This document shows, in pieces, positions 1 to 12,302 of a stretch of 64,000 bases of DNA. The stretch comes from Grifola frondosa (lineage: Eukaryota > Basidiomycota > Agaricomycetes > Polyporales > Grifolaceae): positions 1,240,001 through 1,304,000 of the forward strand of contig LUGG01000013.1 in assembly GCA_001683735.1 (NCBI GenBank), in the 5' to 3' direction. How positions within the stretch are numbered: position 1 is the first letter of the stretch; every line of letters starts with the position of its first letter. The position numbers were made by a program, and so were the translations under genes. The notes beneath the pieces are model-generated. The model was not told the DNA's origin, ran no database searches, and saw only the letters and a list, made by a program, of their open reading frames with translations.

Positions 1-1182
1 TCTCGATAGTGCTCTGGCACTTGCTGCACTCCTTCGTGTTGCTCTTAATCCAATTTGCCGTTTCGCTGTCGTCTCGACATTTTTGGAGCCACATCTTCGC
101 AACCCCGCAAACGACTGGTCGGTGATCCGAGTCGATGTGGCATCCGAAGCAGAATGTATGTGTAGAAGAACACCGCATGTAACAATCGGGACTATGGTTG
201 TCAGCGCCGACTTGGTCGCTGCAGCAACGCAAGACACGGTATACGTGCACGACGGGTAGGGGCAGAACTTCAGGTGCGGAATGCAGGACACGAATTGGCG
301 AACGAGGAGCTCTTGGAAGCGTTCCCATGTCTCTGCGTCGTCCTTAAGGGCATCGCGAATAAACGGATCGGGCGCGACAAGCGAGCAGTCCTCTGCCATG
401 CAAGAAATGCGGCTCTCTGCCTCGGTGCGGACTTTGCTAGTAATGTATGTGGTCCAGCATGAGGTGCAGAACTTGTGGTCACACGATAAAGCTAGAGTCT
501 GCGTCTGTGTATCATCGAAGCAGATGGGCACACGAACACCTGCGGCTCCTCGACAGGAGGGGTAATCCGCTCGAGGATCTTGTTCTTGCCGGATTTGGCC
601 TGCTCTGTGGGGGTACGACGAGTAGAACGTCGAGGACCGATGAGGGGTTGGCGAGCGGCAGATAAGGCAAGACGCGCAGATGACGATTGGGAAGGCTCTG
701 GAGACTTCTCAGCGGGGGACACTCCAGCGGCAGCCGAAACCGCGACCGGGTTGTCCATGTACTTCTCGATAAGCTTCTCTTTGTTCCAATCCATGTATCG
801 AAGTAGGAGGGCGGCAAACGGACACTACAGCGTAGAACATGGGTGAATAGTGCTCGTATGAACTTTGGCCGACGACACTCACGTCGACCCCGAAGACACT
901 ACTGATATAATCCACATCGCGCTTCATGAGCTCCTCGACGGCACTCTGACTCAGCGAGGAGTGTTCTACCTCGTACACCTTGCGAAGAGATTTACCAGAT
1001 GTCTTGAAGTCGTCGTTCAGAATGTCAATTTCTATCTCGGATGCCGAGCCTGGCGCGTTTATCAGCAGCCTGGCTATAGGCGTGTGGCATAATATACATA
1101 CCGTCCTCCTCAGCCTCAAGCATCTCTTCGTCCTCATCGTCATAATCATTCTCCTCGTCTGAAAATCGTAGTCAGAGGACAT
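1..1182 (-). CDS. Ariadne-type RBR E3 ubiquitin ligase (3' end cut by window)
   Basis: RBR ligases take ubiquitin from an E2 onto a cysteine in RING2 and pass it to substrates. Reading the minus strand and joining exons gives, in order: an acidic N-terminus (MSSDYDF, then an Asp/Glu-rich stretch), a UBA-like Ariadne segment (WNKEKLIEKYMDNP), a RING1 opening VCPICFDD and continuing CDHKFCTSCW, an IBR (HLKFCPYPSC, FCFGCHIDSDH), and the start of RING2 (NTKECSKCQS) at the window edge. The catalytic RING2 cysteine and the C-terminal Ariadne domain lie outside. Start chosen at the ATG before SSDYDF, as in fungal Ariadne proteins. Two one-base deletions break the frame, in an A run at 1162-1165 and in a G run at 526-528 (inside RING1). 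Both sit in runs and are more likely sequence errors than inactivation. Family call is firm; exon edges are approximate. Confidence 0.9.
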
Positions 1183-1478
1183 AGTCGTGGATAGTGAAAG
1201 CCCTGTAGATGAGTGAGAGACGACGCTGTGCACAACGGTCGTGGAGAGCCTGTTATGCTTGTAAGCGCCGTCATAGTAGGACGTCGGAGTTCTAACATTT
1301 TGTACTCCGCGAATTAGAGTCAGACGGAGTCAAATTCACTCAATTCCAAGAGATTCGAATGAGATTGTGTACGGTACCGGTACAATGCACGTAGGTCTAC
1401 TGCAACACATTATTTTTCTAGTAGATACTGCCCTACGAAACTGCCAAGTCGACGATGAGGAGGAAAGTGAAAATTGGT

Positions 1479-4017
1479 CTAATCTACATCCATTTCGGAG
1501 GGGCCGTCCTTGTTCTCCTGTGCCGGAGCCTCCTTCTTAGGAGTCTCAGTCCCGCTCTTCGGAGTCTCCGTGCCAGGTGTGGTCGGTTCAACCTTGGGCT
1601 TAGGCTTGGGCTTCGTCAGGATGGGCGTCGCGAAGTAGATGATCTCGTCTTTCTTCTTCAGCACCTCTGCGCTTGTGAGCACGGGGTCGACATTCTTCGG
1701 CCGCTCCAACTGCCGCACCGTCTGATCTTCGAGCCACTTTTGAATTGTCGCGCACTTCTCCACGATCGTCTGCTTGTCTTTCTCGTCGATGTGCGAGAAC
1801 CGCTCGTCGTTCGACGTCGCCTGGTTCATGTAGTTGTTCAGCGTCTCCCGCAGCTGGCTCACCACCTTCGTGCGCTCTTCCGCCTCACGGTACCGGAAAG
1901 TGATCGGGTCACCGAGCACTTTCAGCGCATCCAGACGAGCCACGTATGCGGACTTGGTCGCGTCCTCGCCCTCCTCCGTGTACAGCCAGTCCTCGGCTTC
2001 TTGCAGCGCCACAAGAAGCTTCTCCTTCTCCTGTGGCTGCACATACGGAGCATAGCGCTCGTCGAGGCGTCCCCGAGTGTCGTAGACGTACTCCTCCAGA
2101 GCATTTTTGCGTTCCTACAACATGTGTCAGCCTAGCTGTAGCGTGTTTCAGAGTGTGGTCAGCCTACCTCAGTGTCCATAACAAGCTTGTCAGCAGCGTG
2201 CATCTGCGCCTCCTGTTCCTTGTACTTCTCGACAATGCTGGTGTCCAAGCTGGTGGAGCCCCAGACAAAGGGAACATCAACCTTCTTGACCACTCTCTTC
2301 TTCTTTGGCGCCTCGCCATCGACCTGCATGGAGTCCTCAACCTCTTTCTCCTCAACGTGCTCAGTATATGCTGCCTCGAAAGACATCACACCATGGGCGT
2401 TCAGGCGTGTTTTGACCTTAACGATCGAGACATCGCCGTTCTCGTCTGGGCCGACGCTCTTCGCGGTAAACTTCGCCACCCAGGGGTTGATACCGCCAGG
2501 AAGCGTCTCAGGCTCCGCATACACTGCCTCGATCTCGAATGCCTCCTTGCGGTAGAACGTGAGCACCTTCGTCGAAGGAATCAGGTTCCCGTGGGGGAAT
2601 ACAACAAGCTCGGTGTCCTCGTCGTCCGGCTGACGAGCCCACTGCACCTTGATCGAGTACGGCGTGATGTCATGGATCGAGAAGTCGCGCACGCGGAACA
2701 CAGGCGAGAGCATCGCGCACGCGAACGTCGCACCTCGTGCGGCGGCCTCGTCCTGGTTCAGCGTCGTCGAAAGCGTCTTGCCCGCGAAGACGGCCTGGAT
2801 CTTCGCGCGCACAGCCGGAATACGCGTGCACCCGCCGATAAGCTCGACGGCGTCCACCTGCTCGAGCGTGAGCCCCGATTCAGCAAGCGCCTGCTCAAGT
2901 GGCGCAGTCATACGATCAAGTACGGGGGCGATGAGCTTCTCGTATTCCTCGCGCGTGAGTCGGCCTGAGGCGTCGACGTCGTTCATGATGGACTCGACGT
3001 TCAGGGGGGACTCGGCGTTGGCGGAAAGCACCTTCTTGACTTTGTCGCAACCCGCAGCGAGACGGAACATCGCTTTGGGGCTCGAAAGGACATCGATCTT
3101 GTACTTGCGTCGAATTCGGTCGCGAAGTGCTGTACGAGTGCGTAATCGATATCACGGCCACCAACGTGGCGTTCATATGCTGTGCTCTTGACCGCGAGTT
3201 GCCCCTTGGAGAAGGCGACCACCGAAACGGACATACTAGAGTGGCCTACGTCGACAAAGACGACATGTCTGGGATTCTCGGCTTCAGGGAGGTCGGACTT
3301 GGTGATACCATATCCGAGCGCGACGGCGGTGGTGTCGTTGATGAGACGAAGGACGTTCAGGCCGGCGATCTGAGCGGCATCGAGAACGGCTCGTCGCTGA
3401 ATATCCGTGTACCATCCGGGGACAGCAATGACGATATCAGTGACACCAGCCTTAAGCTCGTTCGCAGCAATGTCCCGCAATTTGCCAAAGTACATCGCCA
3501 CAAGCTGTGTCACGGTGAACGTCCGTTGCTCTCCAAGGTAGTTCACCTGTGGCCCCACAGTCAGATGCGAGTAGATACACACAAAGTTTGCGTCACATAC
3601 CTGAGCACCAAGGGTACCCCCAACATCGACCAATGTAACATGAGTAAACTTCTTCTCAACCTGCTGGATCTCGGGATCCTGCAGTGTCCGGCCAACTAGT
3701 CGCTTCAAGGATCCGACAGTGTTTCGGAAGTTGGAAGTCTCTAATGTCTTGGCTGGCTCGCCGATGGCTCGTGCTTTGGGGCCAAAGGAGACCAGAGAAC
3801 TGTAGATCCAATGAGCAGTCAAATTCACCGCTACAAAAGATTGGGAACGTACGGAGTCGCGCGATTGGAGACTTCGTTGACGATGATATCGATACCTCGA
3901 TGTCTTGCGACACCGATCTAATGATTATCCTTGATGAGCTCGACGTCGATGTGGACGGAGCAGAAATGAGCATACCTTGCTGTGAAGAGCACCAAAGTCA
4001 ACGCCGACAACGGCCAT
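1479..4017 (-). CDS. Hsp110/Sse1-type Hsp70-like chaperone
   Basis: Hsp110 proteins are nucleotide-exchange factors for cytosolic Hsp70 and hold unfolded proteins. The start is the ATG of MAVVGVDFGALHSK, the usual Hsp70-family phosphate-1 loop. It is followed by GIDIIVNEVSNRATP, the ATPase motifs AVPGWYTDIQRRAV, RLINDTTAVALGYG, FVDVGHSSMSV and VELIGGCTRIPA, then the beta domain and an acidic insert. The helical C-terminal domain follows (WLYTEEGEDATKSAYVARLD) and ends in MDVD. At least four short introns are visible: near 3971, around 3800-3850, around 3545-3600 and at about 2116-2167. A one-base deletion near 3104-3108 shifts the frame between FATEFDA and KYKIDV, both sides of which are conserved. 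Length (about 770 aa when joined) fits the family. A heat-shock-element-like motif lies upstream. Confidence 0.93.
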
Positions 4018-4189
4018 GCTGTATTGCGCAGAACGATAAAGATATTAAGGACGTGTGAGAGTGTAAAGAGGGCTAAGAGTGATCTAGGTGACAAGAGACA
4101 GCGTTTTGGCGAAAAGCAAGGTGTTTGCGGTCACTTTTTACGCGCCCAAAAAAGAGGCGCGACGATGAGGCGTGACCTTTTCGTGTACA

Positions 4190-4202
4190 TTCTGGACGCT
4201 TC
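4190..4202 (-). promoter_or_regulatory. Heat-shock-element-like motif upstream of the Hsp110 gene
   Basis: TTCTGGACGCTTC matches the alternating TTC-nn-GAA-nn-TTC pattern bound by heat-shock factor, with one mismatch in the middle triplet. It sits about 175 bases upstream of the Hsp110 start codon in the 646-base gap behind the LysRS gene. Placement before a chaperone gene supports it, but a 13-base motif can arise by chance. Confidence 0.35.
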
Positions 4203-4663
4203 CATCTCCTTTCCTCTCTCTCCCATCTCGTTCTAATCCTTTTACAACAACAACAAAACCGTCCAGATCACCTCCTTATCACCCTCTCTGCCACATGTAG
4301 GGATTGATCCAGCATCAGTCGAAGCATCCGTGCGCAGGACGCGTTGCATCTGTACACATTGTCGTACGCGTGTATAGCACGCGCGAGAACGGGGTCTATC
4401 TATTGTCATCACCATTGAATAGTACGTCACGAAGAATTCGAAGCCATTATCGAACGGAGTTATGCATTCCTCGAGGTCATCCCAACTGAATTCCGGCCAT
4501 CGGGCGTTTCGGTTTCCATTAGGTCTCAGGTGAGCAGATATGCCTCCTTCACATCATGTTGCAAGCGACAAGGCCGATATATGAGGTCCTCGCGGCGGTG
4601 AATGTGTGCGATTACAAGTACGAGCAACAGCATTGTTGTCTATCAGTACATCTAGTTTGATGT

Positions 4664-6923
4664 CTAGATCTGTCCCCCAGGACCAACAGGCCCAGTAGTA
4701 TTCGCAACTGTCTCGATGGGCTTCATCGCAGGGAATAATAACACCTCCTTGATGTCTACATGTCACGACACGTCAGATACACCGCGTATATGCATGAAGA
4801 GTAGCACGTACTGGTTGAATTCGTCAGGAACATGACAAGGCGGTCGATGCCTATGCCCCAGCCACCTGTGGGGGCAATCCGTGCTCGAGACTGCGCATGT
4901 CATGCATACTATGAGTACGTGGAAGGTTTGAAAAGCAGGATATACGTACGCGTCAACGAATGTCTCATCGATACCCTGGGCTTCATCATCGCCCGCCTCC
5001 TTCTGTCTTACCTGTATGATGAGGATTGGTTAGATCAGAACATCTTAGAACAGGGAAATGCGGCTCACCTGCTCCTCGAACCGCAAGCGCTGTTCGAACG
5101 GATCGTTCAACTCGGTATATGCATTGCAGAACTCCTTGCCGCACATGAAGCCCTCGAAGCGCTCGCAGAGTCCTGGCCTGGAACGATGCCACTTGGCAAG
5201 AGGAGACATCACTTGTGGGTGGCCCACTGTGCAGAGCATAAGTTATCGTCGAGAGGTACTTTGCGTGACGCACCGATGAATGCAGGTGAGATGCAGAGCG
5301 GCTCAATGAACTCTCCGACGAGCTACTCAACAATGAGCCCCTGTTTCCAATTACCCCGTAGGTGTTCTTACCTTGTCAAGTAGTCGAGCATTTGTGCGTG
5401 GCTCACTGCACTCTACATTATGCTGCGTCTTCCATGAGCGTATGAAAATCATGCTATTGAAGAAGTTCTCACCTTCTGGCAGAGGTCCCTGAGGAACTTG
5501 TTCGCCTCGTCTGCGTGCAGTGTCTCGCCCGGCGGGAACTTGACACCGAGCTTCTCCTCTAGCGTCGTAATCATGTCATACCGCTTCCATGGCCGCTTGA
5601 AGTCCAGCTCGTACACCTTGTCACTGCCCTTGCCCTCCGGGTGGTACTGCAACGTCGTCTTGCCACCAGTGAGATACTTGACCATGCCCTCGACGAGACT
5701 CTCCGTGAGGTCCATGATATCGTACATGTCCGCGTACGCCATGTAGAACTCGCAGATCGTGAACTCCGGGTTGTGCGTGAGGTCGATGCCCTCGTTCCGG
5801 AACACGCGCCCAATCTCGTACACGCGGTCGAGCCCGCCCACGACGAGCTGCTTCAGGTACAACTCCGGGGCGATGCGCAGGAATAGGTCGAGGTCGAGGT
5901 CGTTGTGGTGCGTGACGAACGGCTTCGCCGTCGCGCCGCCCGCGATCATGCTCGTCATCGGCGTCTCCACCTCGAGGAAGCCAAGGTTGTCGAGGAAGCG
6001 GCGGAGGTAGTTGATGATGCGGCTGCGGGTGACAAAGATGCGGCGTGTCTCTTCGGAGAGGATAAGGTCAAGGTAGCGCTTCCGATACCGCGTCTCCTGG
6101 TCCTTCAGGCCGAAGTGTCCGGAGGGCAGTTGGTGCAGGTTGGGCGCGAGGAGGATGATCTCGGAGGGCGCGATGGAAAGCTCGCCTTTCTTGGTCCGTA
6201 GGGGAGTGCCGATCACGCCGACGATGTCACCACGGCGGAAGTTCTCGTGGACGGCGACGAAGGACTCGGGGTCCTTGGCATCCCTGCGAAGCAGTTCAGC
6301 ACCGATGAGGTGATGGGATGGAATTGAGCAATACTCACTGCTTGTTCGCCATGATCTGCACCTTCTTGCCTTCGCTGTGCAGGTCATAGAAGCGCAGATT
6401 TTGACTGGACGCGCGAGAATTGTGTATGCGACCGGCAAGGCATTCGGTCACGGAGTCTAGCTTCTGGCCGGAGGCAATCTTGCCGTCCGCACCATACTTT
6501 TTGACGTACTCCGACACGGATATGGAGACATTAAACTTGTGCGGGTATGGATTGGGGGACTGGGTCTCTCTAAGCTTCTGAATGTGGCGGGAACGAAGCT
6601 CAAAGTATTGCTAGGAGATATATATTTGTTAAGATAATAAGCGGTGGAAATAAATTGCAACCACTCACGTTGGGATTGAGGTTATCCTCGTTGGTCGCGG
6701 CGGCGGCGACGGCAGGCTTAGGTACTGTGGCAGCCTTTTCAGCCTTCTTTGCCTCCTTTTCGCGCTGCTTTTCGCGACGCTTGAGCTCACTGGTTTGGAT
6801 CGATCAAGACTGGATGCCAAAGGGAGAGACAAACGATACGAACGTCTTTGAGATCATCTCGCCTGTAACGGGATCCTTGTAGGTTCCAGTGGCGGGGTCC
6901 TTTTGAGGTGCTTCGGAAGCCAT
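4664..6923 (-). CDS. KRS1: Lysyl-tRNA synthetase, cytoplasmic (class II)
   Basis: Charges tRNA-Lys with lysine in the cytosol. The start ATG opens [18 protein letters not shown] lysine-rich N-terminal helix follows ([20 protein letters not shown]), which in eukaryotic LysRS binds tRNA. Then come the OB-fold anticodon-binding domain ([20 protein letters not shown]) and the class II core: motif 1 FLEVETPM, motif 2 [15 protein letters not shown] and motif 3 [12 protein letters not shown]. The last exon reads [12 protein letters not shown] and ends with TAG at 4664-4666. About eight short introns can be placed with matching phases: for example SKT/ELKRR joins across a GTTCGT...CCAG intron, and [15 protein letters not shown] joins across GTGCGT...CACAG. 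No frame break was seen. Shares a 483-base divergent promoter with the downstream plus-strand gene. Confidence 0.95.
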
Positions 6924-7405
6924 ATTGTCAAGACGGAGCTGTAGTCTAGGTGCCCAGTGAGACTGTCTGCAGAAAAGAAGGGGTCGTGTGGCTGATCTGG
7001 GGCGAATCAGCCGTAGCATACACAGTTTTTTATCTGTTGCTCCTCGAGTCAAATCTCCGAGGACGGCAGTGGGATGATGACTAATGGAGTCTCACGATGG
7101 AGTGACCTGTGCAAAAACGTGACTGATGTCACGGCTAAGACCGAGAAAAGGGTTGTGATTGATGATCTATCGTCGAGCATCAAGCTTGCTCAGACACGTC
7201 AGCCTGCTGCTATCCCGTATCTCTTTTGCTTCCGTTCCATCTGTGGCTGCTGAGTTTTGTTGCTTCATCACTGGGACGACCGTCGACAGAAGTAGTTTGG
7301 CTGCTCGTGCGTGCCGTCGCTTGCGACGATCTTGATCTAGCTTTAATTGACGAATTATTCAGTGCTTGGACCAAGCTTTGGACCAAATATTTTGTGGACC
7401 CGCAG
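6924..7405. other. Divergent intergenic region between LysRS and the low-complexity gene
   Basis: 482 bases with no supported gene; it must hold both promoters. An open frame runs through from 7226 into the downstream gene, but the stretch 7226-7405 has no family signal, so the later ATG at 7406 is preferred as the start. Confidence 0.6.
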
Positions 7406-10400
7406 ATGTCGACAAGGCAAAACAAGAAACGCAAGGGTCGGAGCAATGCCATCAACCGCGAACGCACGGTGACCACCCTCACAGAAGGCCCAGAGAGTTC
7501 ATTCCTCATTCCTACTCCCACCGAGGAGCCTGCTGGTAACATCATGTCTTCTCCGTTTTCTGTCAATTCCTCTCCCAACGCTGGTCCTCCTCTTGCTTCC
7601 CCTGCTTTCACGATGTCTGCTCCTTTTGCTTTCCCATACAACACCTACATGTCTCCTATGTCTGGTCCATCTTTTCCTCCGCAACATCCGCCCCAGCAAT
7701 TCTTTCCGCCGCCCCCACCCCCACAGCCTTCAATGCTCTCGCCTGGTCAGAATGATCTGGAAATCCTTGAGAACCTCAAGCAGGCCATCAAGAACGGTCA
7801 ACATGAATTCTTTCGTCCGGTTCCCCAGCCTGCTGCTCTTGCCAGTGTCTACCTAGGTCCCAAGTCTGCCTCGTCTCAAGTACCAAATCCTGAACAGACG
7901 CCCAAGGATCATCCGCTCTCCAACCTTTCCCAGCTTTCTCTGCAGTCTCCCGACTTATCTCTTGGAGCAAAGGACGCCCTGCCTGGCCGCACTAATGAGT
8001 TTACTTCTCGCTTCTCAACTCAGCCTTCCGACCTGCGGGATGCCACACGAAAGTCTGTCGTTTGGTCATCAGCGAGCGAGACACACGCAACGAACAATGT
8101 GCTACCTGCTTCACATCCTGACAGTGTCTCGTTGACTGCTAACCATTCTTCTGTTGTCTCACAGAACACTTCGTCACCGTTTGCATCCGCACCGGCCTCT
8201 CGATCGGATGCTAGTCAGAGGTACGAATCAAGCTCAATTCCCGCTTCTGCTTCCCAGCCCAGCAAGGAATCCAAACCTTCCGGCCTTGGCACCTTGTCTG
8301 AAGGCGTGGATAACGCTCAGCGGACTTCCAACAATGCGGCGACTTCAAGCTCGACACCAACTTCGCGGCAAGGACCACCAGGATTCCAGAAATATGATCA
8401 GCAAAACAACGGCCGGGCTCTTGCGGAGAAGCCCGTCACCGGTGAGGGGGCCCAAGGTTCTGCACCGTCTGATGATGCGTCCTCTGTCAAGCCTTCTGCC
8501 TTCGAGGGCAAGGATGAACCCCGCATGCGGGAGTCTGGCTGGTCTTACCGCAACGGCGCAGACGACAAACTGCCTCGTCACGAGCCGGAGCGTCCTGGTC
8601 CTCCCAATGGCCGCCCGGGCGACTCACGTGTTGGGAATGGCACTGGTAACGGTAATGATGGCAACAATCGCGGGCCTGGTCTGAGGGATCAGAGGTTCTA
8701 CGATAGAGAGAAAGATAGAGACCGAGACAGGGAGCGAGAACGCGAGAAGGACAGAGATTGGGAGCGTGAGCGTGAGCGCGACAGACGCACAGACTATATG
8801 CGGTTCCGGGATGACCGACGCAACGATGACCGTCCCAGGCCACTGGACAACCGTCGGCCTCTAGAGCAGCGTCACTATGAGCCTCGATATGTCCGTCGGT
8901 ATGATTCGAAGCCTTCCAACGACTCTTTCAATGGCGCTTCTCGTCCTGGCCCTCCCGATGACAGGAATCCTCCTGATGTCCGCCCGACTCGATCTTTGGG
9001 TGAAGAACGCTCTATCACTCGGATTCCTGCCGATGCCAATCCTAGCCGCCCGCCCCTGCCTGATGACCGTCGTCCTCTTGCAGACGACCGTCAATTGAGA
9101 CCACCTGCTGATGACCGTCGTGCGCCTATTCCCCCGTCTCCCTCTGATCGCCAGACGAGGCTGGGTGATGACCGCCGTCCTCCCCCGCCATCTGCTGTGG
9201 GCGATAGAGAAGTTAGAGTTCCTGAAGACAGGCGGCCACCTATACCTCCAGTGGCTGGCGATCGCCCTGGCGTAGCTCCTAGTGATGAACATCGTCCGTC
9301 ACCTCCTACTGGTGAAAGACAGGTTCGGCCGGGCGACGATCGTCGTCCTCCTGCATCTGCGATTCCTGCTGGCGAACGACAGGTAAGACCGGCCGACGAT
9401 CGTCGCCCGCCTGTTCCACCCCCGTCAAGCGTAGAGCGGCAGGGTAGACCGCCAAATGAAGAACGTCGTCCGCCGCCGCCTCCAGCAAATACAGACCGAA
9501 AACCCCCAGGCGACGATCGCCGTCCTCCAGTACCCCAAATATCTGACGGTCGTGCCCCAAGACCGGCGGAGGCTTCAGCTCCAGATACTTCTGCTCCTCG
9601 TACATCCATTGATGACCGCATCAATGTGCGTTCTCAACCGCACGCAGAAGATAGGAATGTTCGCCCTCCACTGCCACTGGAAGACCGGCTCAGTCGACCA
9701 CCTCCAACGCTGCAAGAGCGCCTGGGCCATACAAACAGCCCTGGCAGGCCTGATGATCGCCTGGCGCCGCGGCTGGAGGATCGCCTTGGTCGACCTGCCG
9801 CTTCTCTGGAGGAACGTCTGTCTCAAGCGCCTGCTGTGGATACTCGCCCTCCTCGCCCTCCTCCCCAATCTGATGATCGTCTATCTCGTCTGCCGCCCCC
9901 ATCTGCTGCAGCACCCCCTCCGTCTGTTTCCGATCGTCCTGTTCGTCCTCCTGGCAGTGACGACCGCAACATTCTTCTTGCTGAACCAGCGCGTCCCCCC
10001 CCTGCCCATGCTGATAGACTCGGTCGGCCGGACGACCGTGGGCGGCCCGCTGTTCCAGACCGGTTTACTCGACCCGCAACTCCTGCGGACAGGGGTCCTG
10101 CACCGCGCTCGTACGTCCCACCGCCCCGCGCGGCATCGGTTGCTCGTGAAGATGCTCGTGTTTTCAGACCATCATCCCGTTCTCCCACTCGATCTGATGT
10201 ACGTGAGTTCCGCCCTGCTGGTGAGCCTCCCCGCGCCGCGGAGATGTGCGCCCTGCATATCGCCCCGAACCCGACAGATATGTGGCCGAGCGTAGATCCG
10301 ACATGATGGACGTCGACCCGTCCGCGCGCTTCGCGGAAGGTCGTGCGTCCTACCACAGGTCTCCTCCCCCAGTTACCGACGCTTACCCGCCACGATCGGA

Positions 10401-11229
10401 GCGTGCGTGGATGCCCCCTGGGGAAGCGTACCCTGAAGACGGATCGCGGCGGATGCAAGTGGACTCGCAAGCATATACACGCGAGTGGCGCGACGACGAA
10501 AGAGGAGGGTACGTGGACGAGTGGGGCACGCGGCAATCCTGGGAGCGGCCTGGAACGCGTGAGTACGATAGAGACGGCAGGTTTGTCGAGCGCGACGCTG
10601 TGCCGAGCAATGGCTGGGAGACGCGCGAGGAACGCGAGCGAAGAGTGTCCTTCCCTCTGTCCGATGCCCCGCCTCCTGCCTCGCGTTCGTTCGAACAACG
10701 CCCGCTGAGTTCGCGTCTGACCGACGGTTACCCTGCGGATGATCGAGGCTACGTCCGGGATTTGGATCGTGGCCGGTATCCTCCTGATACTTCGCCCTCG
10801 TCGTTTTCGCGTGTGCGTCCGCGCAGCCCAAGCCCATTGAGGAGAGGGGCCGATGAGATGCGGCCGCCCTTGAAGAGAGCCCGCGAAGATACTTATGCTC
10901 CCGGATATTATTCCCCGTGCCCTGCTGTTGGCGAGCCTCCGCGTGCGCCGCCACCGAGCGGTGATTACCCACCCCGCATGCGGACGCCGCCTCCCAGCAG
11001 GGCCCCATACTACGACGATCCACGGTACGCAGAAGGTCCCGGCGGCGTTGCTCGTGAGCGAGACTTCGTCGAAGCTAGGGAGAGAGCTCCTGATATAGGC
11101 GGATATCCTCCATATGAAAGGCGTGGCGAACCAATGTCGCGCATTCCGCCTCCACGTTCGCCGCCTCCGTACGCAAGGGCGAGTTATGGCAGAGACGACA
11201 GACGGTACAATATGCCATCCCGAGGTTAA
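7406..11229 (+). CDS. Large Pro/Arg/Asp-rich low-complexity protein, function unknown
   Basis: About 1270 aa, apparently without introns. I do not recognise an orthologue. The N-terminus is basic (STRQNKKRKGRS), followed by a Pro/Ser-rich part with long proline runs near 7700. One short non-repetitive segment (DLEILENLKQAIKNGQHEFF) looks helical. An arginine/aspartate dipeptide tract (residues about 430-455, repeated DRDRERE) recalls nuclear RNA-processing proteins. Then come about 15 imperfect DDRRPP-x(n)-P repeats (9050-10100), and an RS/PR-rich tail with SRSPTRSD and RSPSPLRR. The frame shifts once near 10236-10246: the reading before ends ...GEPPR and the reading after continues RGDVRPAYRPEPD to the stop at 11227-11229, so a one-base deletion is likely. 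A nuclear, RNA-associated disordered protein is an inference from composition only. Confidence 0.75.
9050..10100 (+). repeat. Coding repeats: DDRRPP-type degenerate tandem motif
   Basis: Within the low-complexity gene the motif D-D/E-R-R-P-P followed by 8-14 Pro/Ala/Ser residues and a Gly/Asp-Asp/Glu-Arg recurs about every 16-22 codons (for example ADDRRPPVPP, GDDRRPPAS, PDDRLAPR). At the DNA level the copies use varied codons (gatgaccgtcgt, gacgatcgtcgc), so the array is old or kept by selection on the protein rather than by recent slippage. Confidence 0.7.
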
Positions 11230-11572
11230 ATTTCAATCGTATCTGTGAGTACTGGTCTCCTTCTTGGTTGTTTTCAGCAGATTGAGAGTATGCTTTACAG
11301 AAATAAAATGTATCGCGCGCTTATCTTTCTTGATCCTGATCTGAAGACTGTGTGCTATCGTACATATCTTTTTCTTGCTTATTTCGAACGTTACATACAC
11401 CTACGTACGTCTTGATTCACAATGCTGTTATGTACAACTGCTATGTCAAAATATGCATATGCTTGCCATGGATAGTAGAGCCAATGCTGTGCGATGGCTG
11501 ACGAGCGTCAATTCGATAAGCGAGACACTGGCTGGTGGCGGCCCGCCTAACGGTGCTTGACTTCACACAACC

Positions 11573-12302
11573 ATGACTGCTGTATCCCCCTTCGCCCGAA
11601 GTAACATATTCGATGAACCGCGCCTCGGTGGGCGCGAGCAGACCGTAAGCCAGTTTTGTGCAATCTATGGGGTCGGAGACAAAACATAACAGGGGATATT
11701 TCGCAGATCGAGGAGATGTACAGTGTCCCCGAGAGCTTTCTAGAGATTGAAGTCCGCAATCCTCAGACACACGGTCAGCCTTGGTCGCTACTGTCTGTTC
11801 ATGAGCACTGAAGTATTGACCCGTCTCGTTCGCACAGGGTTCGGCCGGAAGATGTATACTGATTATGAGATCGTATGCAAGGTGCGCAGTATGGCTGCTG
11901 TTACTTGACCGCCATCCAACGATCGCGTCCTCGTCAACGCATGGCTAGACTAACATCCCCGCATTCAAACTGCGCCATTCGCTCGTCCGTCGGCGATACT
12001 CCGACTTCGAGGCGTTCCGCGACATCCTCGAGCGCGAGTCGACACGCGTCAACATCCCTCCTCTTCCTGGCAAGGTCTTTACCAACCGGTTCTCAGACGA
12101 AGTTATTGAGAGCAGAAGGGAAGGGCTGGAGCGTTTCCTTACCATCGTTGCGGGTCATCCTCTTCTTCAGGTGAGTGGTGCCGTCTAAGCGTCGCTACAG
12201 TCAATAGCAGTCGTTCATGATCGCGTCCTTGTGTAGACTGGGAGCAAGGTGCTGTGTGCATTCTTGCAAGATCCTGCTTGGGACAAGGCCCAATGGGCCT
12301 AA
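11573..12302 (+). CDS. SNX3: Sorting nexin 3-like PX-domain protein
   Basis: SNX3/Grd19 binds phosphatidylinositol 3-phosphate on endosomes and recycles membrane cargo with retromer. Five exons join in phase: 11573-11644, 11707-11773, 11838-11881, 11949-12170 and 12237-12302, giving exactly 157 codons including stop. The product begins [16 protein letters not shown] and continues [30 protein letters not shown] and [21 protein letters not shown], in which the RRRYSDF core carries the phosphoinositide-binding arginine. [13 protein letters not shown] follows (the PX proline loop), and the protein ends [16 protein letters not shown]. About 156 aa is the normal SNX3 length. No frame break. No uninterrupted reading frame covers the gene, so it is easily missed without splicing. 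Confidence 0.93.

Noticed and set aside
1946..2968. Plus-strand frame of 340 codons opposite the Hsp110 gene
   Set aside because: It is the antisense of conserved Hsp110 exons; the codon bias and domain content belong to the minus strand.
9091..9624. Minus-strand Gly/Arg/Ser-rich frame
   Set aside because: Antisense of the DDRRPP repeats; its regularity only mirrors the plus-strand repeat.
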